Source: CAYSYN01 sp964447735
GTDB taxonomy: Bacteria > Patescibacteriota > Minisyncoccia > Minisyncoccales > GBS-2
Direction of reading: 5' to 3'
DNA: 12,827 bases
Assembly (NCBI GenBank): GCA_964447735.1
Contig: CAYUTJ010000018.1
Coordinates: 1 to 12,827, forward strand
This document shows, one piece after another, positions 1 to 5,781 of the stretch (positions within the stretch are counted from its first letter, which is position 1; every line of letters begins with the position of its first letter). A program made the position numbers and the translations under genes. The notes beneath the pieces were generated by a model. That model did no database searches. It was not told where the DNA came from and saw only the letters and a program-made list of their open reading frames with translations.

Positions 1-302
1 TTAAAATTTTGCAAAATTTTCAAGCATTCTCTAAATTCTTTGTATTTTTTCTCCAAAGGCTGGTAAGGATCTGAAGAATTTGAAATTGAAATTAAAGAAT
101 TTTCTGGCAATTTTTCCAAATCTTTTTTAAATTTTTTTAGCAAATTCTTCTTTCTCCTCGGAAAATAAAAATTTTTAATGTAAGAAGTAGCATAACAATA
201 AATGCATTTGTGGCCACATCCTGTATAAGGATCAAAAGAAAATTTTTTAGGACAAGTACAGAGAGGAGATTTCCAAGGATCAAAGAGTCTTATTACTTGC
301 AT
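1..302 (-). CDS. SPL-like radical SAM protein (N-terminal part, runs off window)
   Basis: The first 100 codons of a gene that continues beyond the left edge. Translating the minus strand from ATG at 302-300 gives a start MQVIRLFDPWKSPLC, then a radical SAM cluster motif within YTGCGHKCIYCYA (C-x3-C-x2-C, cysteines about residues 33, 37 and 40), then SNSSDPYQPLEKKYK near residue 80. The CxxxCxxC motif would bind a 4Fe-4S cluster that cleaves S-adenosylmethionine. The D-P-Y-Q-P-x-E block with the following R-x-C-L-K-I-L is typical of the spore photoproduct lyase-related group (COG1533), most of whose members have no known substrate. The start overlaps the end of rsmE by 10 nt, so it is the third gene of the LigD-PE/rsmE operon. 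Family membership is fairly sure. The substrate is unknown, and a true DNA photoproduct lyase role is not shown. Confidence 0.85.
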   Translation of the reverse strand, partial: MQVIRLFDPWKSPLCTCPKKFSFDPYTGCGHKCIYCYATSYIKNFYFPRRKKNLLKKFKKDLEKLPENSLISISNSSDPYQPLEKKYKEFRECLKILQNF

Positions 303-1018
303 TGATTTTCTATTTTTTTGATTAAGTTTGTTGCCCAAAAACTAGCTACAATTGCTGCGGTTTCTGATCTTAAATTTAGTTTTCCCAAATTCAAAATTTT
401 GAAATTTTCTTTCTTTGCAAATTCAATTTCTGATTTTTCCCAGCCTCCTTCGGAGCCAATAAAGATTGAAACCTTTTTCAATGGTTTGATTTTAATTTTG
501 AAACAATCTTTACCCGAAATATCAAACAATATTTTTAAATCAGAATCTTTTGCTCTCAAAATAGCTTTCTTAAAATCTAAAATCTTTTCAATTTTTGGTA
601 AACTAACTCTGCCAGATTGTTCTGCTGCTTCTTTTGCTATCTTTTTCAATCTTTCAAATTTCAAACCAAGTTTTACTGTATTTTTGCAAATTATCGGAAC
701 TATTTCTTTTACTCCAATTTCTGTTGCCTTTTGAACGACAAATTCAAAATTTGATTTTTTTAAAATTGAACAATAAAGAGAAACAAAAATCTTAGGTTCT
801 CTTTGATTTTTTTTAATTTCTAAAATTTTGATTCTAATTTTTTCTTTCAAAAATTTTTCAATTTCAGCTGTTCCTTCTTTCTTTCCGTCAAATAAAATTA
901 CTTTTTCTCCTACTCTTTTCCTCAAAACATTTTTTATTTGATGAAAAATTTCTCTATCTGAGATATCGATTTTCCCTTTTTGAATTTCAAAATTAACAAA
1001 AAATCTATCTTGTCTCAT
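293..1018 (-). CDS. rsmE: 16S rRNA (uracil1498-N3)-methyltransferase RsmE
   Basis: RsmE transfers a methyl group from S-adenosylmethionine to N3 of U1498 in the decoding region of 16S rRNA. The 241-residue product has the usual family length. An N-terminal PUA-like beta domain (about 1-70) is followed by a SPOUT trefoil-knot domain. Visible family motifs are QKATEIGV (97-103), AAEQSGR (131-137), FIGSEGGW (187-193) and LGKLNLRSETA (211-221), the last two forming the knotted SAM pocket. The usual IGPEGG reads IGSEGG here, a mild change. The start ATG overlaps the TGA of the upstream LigD-PE gene in an ATGA junction, which implies translational coupling. The family is bacterial, which helps fix the nature of the host. 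Confidence 0.95.
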   Translation of the reverse strand: MRQDRFFVNFEIQKGKIDISDREIFHQIKNVLRKRVGEKVILFDGKKEGTAEIEKFLKEKIRIKILEIKKNQREPKIFVSLYCSILKKSNFEFVVQKATEIGVKEIVPIICKNTVKLGLKFERLKKIAKEAAEQSGRVSLPKIEKILDFKKAILRAKDSDLKILFDISGKDCFKIKIKPLKKVSIFIGSEGGWEKSEIEFAKKENFKILNLGKLNLRSETAAIVASFWATNLIKKIENQCK

Positions 1019-1461
1019 TTTGTCTTAAAAAGTAGCCATTTATCTGGCTTTTTAAATTTCAAGAGAACATATTTTCCTTTCAATTTTTTCCCTTTTAGTT
1101 CAAAAACGATTTTATTTTCTTTTTTATCGATTAATTTGTATTCTCCTTTATCAAAAATCTCAACTTTTCCTGCTCCATACTCACCTTCTGGAATTTCGCC
1201 TTTAAAATCAATGTAATCTACAGGATGATCTTCAACCTGGACCGCTAATACCTTTTTTCCTGCTTTTTCTGGAACTCCTTTTCTCACTGCCCAGCTTTTC
1301 AAAACACCTTCCATTTCTAACCTAAAATCGTGATGGTGTCCTGCTTTTTTCGCATAATGGTCATGGACGACAAATCTGGTTTTTCCGGTAAATTTAACTT
1401 CCCCCCTTGGTTCTGGAGTTTTTTTAAATTTTCTTTTTTTCCAGTATTTTTCAAGGGGCAT
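1015..1461 (-). CDS. Stand-alone LigD-type 3'-phosphoesterase (PE) domain protein
   Basis: A 148-residue protein that is essentially the 3'-phosphoesterase domain found at the N-terminus of bacterial LigD, the NHEJ ligase. That domain removes 3'-phosphates and 3'-ribonucleotides from DNA ends. After a basic N-terminus (1-28) come RFVVHDHYAKKAG (29-41), HHHDFRLEMEG (42-52), LKSWAVRKG (54-62), VEDHPVDY (76-83) and IPEGEYGAG (90-98). The metal and phosphate ligands expected in the family (His33/35, His43/44, Asp45, Arg47, His79) are present. No ligase or polymerase domain follows, so this is a single-domain form, as known in some archaea and bacteria. It starts the minus-strand operon, whose promoter lies 7 nt upstream. 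Its operon partners are an rRNA methyltransferase and a radical SAM protein, not Ku or a ligase. Confidence 0.9.
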   Translation of the reverse strand: MPLEKYWKKRKFKKTPEPRGEVKFTGKTRFVVHDHYAKKAGHHHDFRLEMEGVLKSWAVRKGVPEKAGKKVLAVQVEDHPVDYIDFKGEIPEGEYGAGKVEIFDKGEYKLIDKKENKIVFELKGKKLKGKYVLLKFKKPDKWLLFKTK

Positions 1462-1468
1462 TAATTAA

Positions 1469-1497
1469 ATTTTAACAACTACAAAATATACATTCAA
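1469..1497 (-). promoter_or_regulatory. Candidate sigma70-type promoter of the LigD-PE/rsmE operon
   Basis: On the minus strand a -35-like TTGAAT (1497-1492) is followed by a 17-nt spacer and a -10-like TAAAAT (1474-1469). Only 7 nt separate the -10 from the ATG at 1461, so the predicted start point falls on or next to the start codon and the mRNA would be leaderless. It interleaves with the plus-strand atp promoter. Confidence 0.5.
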
Positions 1498-1508
1498 AGA
1501 GTTATAAT
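1480..1508 (+). promoter_or_regulatory. Candidate promoter of the ATP synthase operon
   Basis: A perfect TATAAT lies at 1503-1508, 6 nt before the ATG at 1515. Seventeen nt upstream is TACAAA (1480-1485), a poor -35 match. A better TTAACA (1472-1477) is too far away (25 nt). The -10 is convincing and the -35 weak. The transcript would begin at about the start codon, which means no leader and no Shine-Dalgarno site for the first gene. Confidence 0.5.
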
Positions 1509-1514
1509 AAAAAA

Positions 1515-1769
1515 ATGAAAGATAAAGAGAAGGGAAAGCTCTTTTATAGCATTTCTTTGGCAATCCAGATGGGATTGATTATCGCTATTCCTCTAACTTT
1601 AATCTTGTTTTTAGGAGTATATCTTGATAAAAGATTTAATACTTTACCCTTCTTAACATTTCTTTTCACAATTTTAGCTTTAATTTTCGTTTATTTTGAA
1701 CTAAAAATTTTGCTATTTCCTTTCTTTAAAAAAGAAAAAGAACATGATCACGATATCCCTTCAACCTGA
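1515..1769 (+). CDS. AtpI/AtpZ-like small membrane protein, first gene of atp operon
   Basis: An 84-residue protein with two hydrophobic segments (about 14-35 and 45-67) joined by the short loop GVYLDKRFNT, and a charged His/Asp-rich tail. This two-helix hairpin with a G-x-x-L-D motif in the loop matches the AtpZ/AtpI group (F0F1-ATPase gene 1). Members precede atpB in many bacteria and have been linked to c-ring assembly and to Mg2+/Ca2+ transport. Function is inferred from family and position, since sequence conservation is low. It follows a TATAAT box with only 6 nt of spacing, so it probably starts a leaderless mRNA. Its 3' end overlaps atpB by 26 nt, which suggests coupled translation. 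Confidence 0.8.
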   Translation: MKDKEKGKLFYSISLAIQMGLIIAIPLTLILFLGVYLDKRFNTLPFLTFLFTILALIFVYFELKILLFPFFKKEKEHDHDIPST

Positions 1770-2481
1770 ATACATCTTCAAAATAGGGAATTTTGGAATT
1801 TCAAATACTTTGCTTTGTAGTTGGATAACGATGCTGTTTTTAATTCTTTTAGCTGCAAGAGTGAGATTAAGATTGAAAAAAATTCCAGAGCCTAAAAGTT
1901 TACAAAATCTATTTGAATCTTTAATCGAAATATTATTCAATTTTATAAATTCCATTACTCGCTCCCCTACAATGACAAAAAAGATTTTTCCTCTGATTGC
2001 AACTTTTTTTATTTTTATAGTTTCAGAAAATATTTTAGGATTAATTCCAGGATTTTTAGGAAGTTTTTATGTGAAAATAGAGGGAAAAGCTGTTCCACTT
2101 TTAAAATCACCAAATTCAGATTTGAACTCTACTTTAGCTTTAGCTTTGATTTCTGTTTTTTCAATTCAATATTTTGGAATAAAAATGATGGGGCCAAAGA
2201 GATATTTTAAAAGATTTTTTAATTTCACCAATCCTTTAAAATTGGTTACGGGACTTTTTGAACTAATTTCAGACATTAACAAAATTTTATCTTTATCTTT
2301 GCGACTTTTTGGAAACGTTTTAGCAGGAGAAGTTTTGCTTTTAATCGTTGCTTTTCTGATTCCTTATTTTATTCCTTTACCGTTTATGATTTTGGAGTTG
2401 TTTGTGGGTGTAATTCAGGCTTTCATCTTTAGTACTCTTTCTTTGGTCTTTATAAAATCAGCCCAAATGGAGTATATTTAA
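1744..2481 (+). CDS. atpB: F-type ATP synthase subunit a
   Basis: Subunit a forms the two proton half-channels beside the c-ring in the Fo membrane sector. The 245-residue product is hydrophobic throughout, with about five or six membrane segments. The essential arginine (E. coli Arg210) is Arg187 in SLSLRLFGNVLAGE (183-196), and the last helix carries the conserved VIQAFIFSTLSLVF (223-236) with the channel glutamine at 225. The N-terminal FESLIEILFNFI and the KSPNSDLN loop (121-128) are also family features. The start ATG lies inside the upstream AtpI-like gene in another frame (26-nt overlap). The stop is followed by 33 nt before atpE, the largest gap in the operon. Confidence 0.97.
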   Translation: MITISLQPEYIFKIGNFGISNTLLCSWITMLFLILLAARVRLRLKKIPEPKSLQNLFESLIEILFNFINSITRSPTMTKKIFPLIATFFIFIVSENILGLIPGFLGSFYVKIEGKAVPLLKSPNSDLNSTLALALISVFSIQYFGIKMMGPKRYFKRFFNFTNPLKLVTGLFELISDINKILSLSLRLFGNVLAGEVLLLIVAFLIPYFIPLPFMILELFVGVIQAFIFSTLSLVFIKSAQMEYI

Positions 2482-2514
2482 ATAAAAAGGTCAAAGTTAA
2501 AAACAAATTAAAAC

Positions 2515-2727
2515 ATGGTTGATCCTTCTGCTCTTACAATGGCAATTGGTACTATAGGACCTGCAATTGGAATTGGATTGATAGGAGCTGCAGCCTGCAT
2601 AGGAATAGCTAGAAATCCTCAAGCTGGAATTAGAATTCAAACAATGGCCATTTTAGCAATTGCCTTTGCAGAAGCTATTGCAATTTATGCACTTGTCGTG
2701 GCTTTAATTTTAAAATTTGTTTCATAA
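2515..2727 (+). CDS. atpE: F-type ATP synthase subunit c
   Basis: A 70-residue hairpin of two membrane helices joined by the polar loop ARNPQAG (32-38), whose Arg-x-Pro-type motif contacts gamma/epsilon. Copies form the rotating c-ring. The ion-carrying carboxylate is Glu53 in FAEAIAIYAL (51-60). Helix 1 has a glycine-spaced packing face (Gly12, 15, 19, 21, 24). The residues that define sodium-binding rings are absent: the helix-1 glutamine is Ile20, and the Ser-Thr after the glutamate is Ala54-Ile55. Proton coupling is therefore expected. The 33-nt gap upstream contains AAAAGG, but far from the ATG, so initiation is not strongly Shine-Dalgarno driven. Confidence 0.97.
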   Translation: MVDPSALTMAIGTIGPAIGIGLIGAAACIGIARNPQAGIRIQTMAILAIAFAEAIAIYALVVALILKFVS

Positions 2728-2731
2728 TTTT

Positions 2732-3457
2732 ATGGAGTTTTTAGAGAAACTGGGGATTGATATTAAGCTTTTAATAGCTCAAATTATTAATTTTGGAGTT
2801 CTTTTGTGGTTATTAAATATTCTTTTGTACAAGCCCTTAATCAAAAAATTGGAAGAGAGAGCAAAAAGAATAAAAGAAATTGAAGAAGGAAAGAAAGAAA
2901 TTGAAAGAAAAAAGGAAGAAATGAAAAAACAAGAAGAGGAAATAATCCAAAAAACTAAAGAAAAGGCCAAAGAAATTCTAAAAGAAGCTGAAAAAATTTC
3001 AAAAGAAGAAAGAGAAAAAATTTTAGAAAGGACAGAAAAAGAAGTAAGACAAATTTTGAAAGAAGCAAGAGAAAAAGCAGAGCTTGAAGCAAAGAAAATA
3101 AAAGAAAGAGAAAGAGAAGAAATTTTAAACAAAGCTAAAGAAATTTTGAGAGAAACTTTAAAAGATGTTTTCAAAAAAGAGATTCATCAAAAATATTTGA
3201 GAGAAGCAATAAAAGAGCTAAATCTATTTGATTTTAAAAAAATCAAAGAAAGAGAAATTGCAAAAATAACTGTCGTTTCTGCTTTTCCCCTCACAAAAAA
3301 AGAAGAAAAAGAAATTTCAAATTTACTTTTTAAAAAATTAGGGAAATCTTCTTTTCAAGAAAAAATCGATCTAGAATTAATAGCTGGAATTAGAGTTTAT
3401 CTTGACGGATATATAATTGATCAAAGCTTAAAAGGAAGAATTGAAAAAGCAATTTAA
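2732..3457 (+). CDS. atpF: ATP synthase b subunit fused to the delta C-terminal domain
   Basis: This 241-residue protein is the peripheral stalk. An N-terminal membrane helix (about residues 10-31, with IAQIINFGVLLWLL) leads into a long Lys/Glu-rich coiled coil (about 32-150) of b type, which then runs into a segment matching the C-terminal domain of subunit delta: KITVVSAFPLTKKEE, then DLELIAGIRVYLDG and IIDQSLKGRIEK. The last part matches the delta signature IGG-x-x-x-x-x-G-x-x-x-D-x-S-x-x-G-x-L. The N-terminal six-helix domain of delta (about 105 residues) is missing, and no separate atpH exists in the operon. I start at ATG 2732, 4 nt after the atpE stop. A TTG at 2717 would add five residues. 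The fusion boundary is near residue 165. Confidence 0.9.
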   Translation: MEFLEKLGIDIKLLIAQIINFGVLLWLLNILLYKPLIKKLEERAKRIKEIEEGKKEIERKKEEMKKQEEEIIQKTKEKAKEILKEAEKISKEEREKILERTEKEVRQILKEAREKAELEAKKIKEREREEILNKAKEILRETLKDVFKKEIHQKYLREAIKELNLFDFKKIKEREIAKITVVSAFPLTKKEEKEISNLLFKKLGKSSFQEKIDLELIAGIRVYLDGYIIDQSLKGRIEKAI

Positions 3458-3458
3458 A

Positions 3459-4916
3459 ATGAAAAAAACAAATATAATTCTGGAAGAATATGGAAAGGTT
3501 ATTCAAATTTCAGGACCTGTAATAAAAATTGAAGGGTTGCCAGAGGTAAAAAATGAGGAAGTAATTGAAATTGGAAAGGAAAAGGCAATTGTTTTTAAAT
3601 TTTCTCAAGAATCTACTGAAGCTTTAATAAATATGGATATAGCTTATGCTTTATTACTTGGAGATCCTTCAAAAATTAAAGTTGGAGAAAAAGTGAAAAG
3701 AACAGGGAAAATTCTAAAAATTCCTATTGGAGAAAAAATATTAGGAAATATTATCGATCCTTTAGGAAGGGATTTAGAAATTAAAGAAATAATCGATGAT
3801 GAAGAATTTAGAGAAGTGGATATTGTAGCTCCTGAAATGATAGAGAGAAAGGAAATTAGAAAACCTTTGGAAACCGGAATTAAAGTCATAGATTGCCTTT
3901 TCCCAATTGGGCGAGGACAAAGAGAATTAATAATCGGAGATAGAAAAACTGGAAAAACAACGATTGCTGTAGACACGATTTTAAACCAAAAAGATGTAAT
4001 CTGTGTATTTTGTGCTGTCGGAAAGAAAAAAGCTGAAATCTTGCAAATTTTTGAAATCTTAAAAGAATACGGAGCACTTGAATATTCTACTATAATCTCT
4101 GCTACTTCCTCAGATCCTATAACTTTGCAATATTTAGCTCCATTTTCCGCAATGACAATTGCCGAATATTTTAAAGATAAGGGAAAAGATGTTTTAGTTA
4201 TTTTTGATGATCTAACGAAGCATGCTTGGGCTTGGAGGGAAATTTGTCTTTTGTTAGAAAGACCACCTGGGAGAGAAGCCTTTCCAGGAGATATTTTTTA
4301 TTTGCATGCCAGATTATTAGAGAGAGCTGGAAATTTTAAAAAAGGAGGTTCAATTACTGCTCTGCCAATTTGCGAAACAAAAGAAGGAGACATCACAGAA
4401 TACATTCCCACTAATTTAATTTCAATAACAGATGGTCAACTATATTTGGAAACTTCTCTTTTCCAAAAAGGAACAAAGCCTGCTGTTAATATCGGACTTT
4501 CTGTTTCAAGAATTGGATCTTTGGCTCAAAGAAAATGCTTAAAAGAAGTTGTTCAAGGGTTAAAACTTATTCTTTCTCAACATGAAGAATTAAAAAAATT
4601 GGTCCAGCTTGAAACTAAACTTTCTTCTGAAGCCCAAAAAAATTTTCATAGAGGTGAATTTTTACTTGAAATTTTCAAGCAAGAAAAAAGGGAATTAGTA
4701 GATACGATAGATCAAAGTATGATTTATTTTGCGATTTTAGAAGGATTTTTAGATGATTTGGAGGTTAAAAAAATAAAAGAATTTGAGGAAAATTTTTACA
4801 AGTTTATTGACGATGTTTATCCCCAGTTTAAAGAAGAGATAAGGAGGGAAGGTTGGACAGAAAAATTAAAAGAAAAATTTAGAAAAATAATTGAAGAATT
4901 TAAATTAATGGAATAA
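3459..4916 (+). CDS. atpA: F-type ATP synthase subunit alpha
   Basis: The non-catalytic nucleotide-binding subunit of F1, alternating with beta in the hexamer. With the ATG start it has 485 residues (E. coli 513). The Walker A loop is GDRKTGKT (160-167), VIFDDLTKHAWAWR (247-260) is the Walker B region, and RPPGREAFPGD (268-278) is nearly invariant. The arginine finger reaching the catalytic site is Arg351 in SVSRIGSLAQ (348-357). The beta-barrel begins almost at once (YGKVIQISGP, 11-20), so the N-terminal helix that normally binds delta is missing. The ATG follows the atpF stop by 1 nt. An in-frame TTG at 3441, preceded by AAAGGA, is an alternative start adding six residues but would not restore the helix. 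Confidence 0.97.
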   Translation: MKKTNIILEEYGKVIQISGPVIKIEGLPEVKNEEVIEIGKEKAIVFKFSQESTEALINMDIAYALLLGDPSKIKVGEKVKRTGKILKIPIGEKILGNIIDPLGRDLEIKEIIDDEEFREVDIVAPEMIERKEIRKPLETGIKVIDCLFPIGRGQRELIIGDRKTGKTTIAVDTILNQKDVICVFCAVGKKKAEILQIFEILKEYGALEYSTIISATSSDPITLQYLAPFSAMTIAEYFKDKGKDVLVIFDDLTKHAWAWREICLLLERPPGREAFPGDIFYLHARLLERAGNFKKGGSITALPICETKEGDITEYIPTNLISITDGQLYLETSLFQKGTKPAVNIGLSVSRIGSLAQRKCLKEVVQGLKLILSQHEELKKLVQLETKLSSEAQKNFHRGEFLLEIFKQEKRELVDTIDQSMIYFAILEGFLDDLEVKKIKEFEENFYKFIDDVYPQFKEEIRREGWTEKLKEKFRKIIEEFKLME

Positions 4917-4920
4917 GAAC

Positions 4921-5778
4921 ATGGCTAAAAAATCTTTGTTTTTTAAAAGAGAAGTTGAAAGAATAAAAGATGTGAAAGAAACTTTAAAAGCCTTGGAAAA
5001 AATTTCAAGCGCAAATTTACATTTTTGGCGAAAAGTTCAAAAAATTCAAAAAGAATATGATGAAAAATTAAAAATGATTATTTCTGAGCTTGGAGAATTA
5101 GAATTTGAAAGTCCTTTTTTCAAGGAAAATGAAGTCGAAAAACAACTGAAAGTTGTTTTTTCTGTTGAGGGTAAGTTTTGTGGGAAAATATTAAATCCCC
5201 TTTTAGATTTTGTAGAAATTAATTTGAAAAAGAATGACGAAATTCTGATTGTTGGAGAAAGAGGGAAAAATTTATTAGAAGAAAGAAATGTTAAAATTGA
5301 CTATTTTTTTAACTCAAAAAGAGAAATTCCAACAGAAAAAGATATTAGAGAAATAAAGAATTTTATAATTTCAGGATTTTTAAGAAAAAAATGGAGAAAG
5401 ATCCTAGTTTTTTATATTGAATTTGAAAGTTTAGCTTCTCAAAAACCAAAAGTTTTTGAATTCCTTCCCTTTAATTTTCAATTTTTAAAAGAAAAAATTG
5501 AGAAAAAAGAGATTTTGGGATTTCCAATTTTCGAACCTTCACGAAAAGAAGTTTTCGATTTTTTAATAAAAGAATACTTAGAATTTTCACTTTATGAGAA
5601 AATTCTAGAAACTAAACTCTCAGAAATAGTGGCAAGAAGTATCTCTTTAGAAGAAGCTGGAGAAAAAGCTGATGAATTAATTTATCAAATTAATCTTCAA
5701 TTTCTAAAGACAAAAAGAGAGAGTATTACAAGAGAAGTCACTGAACTTTTTTCCCATAAGATTTTAATTAAGAAATAA
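4921..5778 (+). CDS. atpG: F-type ATP synthase subunit gamma
   Basis: The central rotor shaft of F1. The 285-residue product has the usual length. The N-terminal helix (KREVERIKDVKETLKALEKI, about 9-28) and the C-terminal helix ending in KRESITREVTELF form the coiled-coil shaft, and the R-x-x-x-I-T-x-E-x-x-E block is the best conserved family motif. The internal Rossmann-like part is divergent: the usual D-K-G-L-C-G element reads VEGKFCGKI. It sits between alpha and beta, 4 nt after the alpha stop and 3 nt before the beta start, as in nearly all bacterial atp operons. Position makes the call certain even though the middle of the protein is weakly conserved. Confidence 0.95.
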   Translation: MAKKSLFFKREVERIKDVKETLKALEKISSANLHFWRKVQKIQKEYDEKLKMIISELGELEFESPFFKENEVEKQLKVVFSVEGKFCGKILNPLLDFVEINLKKNDEILIVGERGKNLLEERNVKIDYFFNSKREIPTEKDIREIKNFIISGFLRKKWRKILVFYIEFESLASQKPKVFEFLPFNFQFLKEKIEKKEILGFPIFEPSRKEVFDFLIKEYLEFSLYEKILETKLSEIVARSISLEEAGEKADELIYQINLQFLKTKRESITREVTELFSHKILIKK

Positions 5779-5781
5779 AAT

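Noticed and set aside
318..734. Open frame on the plus strand opposite rsmE
   Set aside because: It is the antisense shadow of rsmE, with no start signal and Phe/Ser-rich low-complexity translation typical of the reverse of AT-rich coding DNA.
2515..2727. Sodium-coupled ATP synthase
   Set aside because: Subunit c lacks the helix-1 glutamine (Ile20 instead) and the Ser/Thr after Glu53 (Ala54, Ile55), so a proton-type ring is more likely.
2779..3174. Open frame on the minus strand opposite the b-delta gene
   Set aside because: Ser/Phe/Leu-rich translation produced by the complement of Lys/Glu codons; no family resemblance.
2840..3200. Long purine-rich tract on the plus strand, considered as a triplex or repeat element
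   Set aside because: It is explained by the Lys/Glu-rich coiled coil of the stalk protein (AAA, GAA, AGA codons); no exact repeat unit is seen.
2717..3459. Frameshift or deletion having removed a delta N-terminal domain
   Set aside because: The frame is continuous from the b coiled coil into the delta C-terminal domain, no broken remnant is visible, and alpha lacks the matching binding helix, so the short form looks natural.
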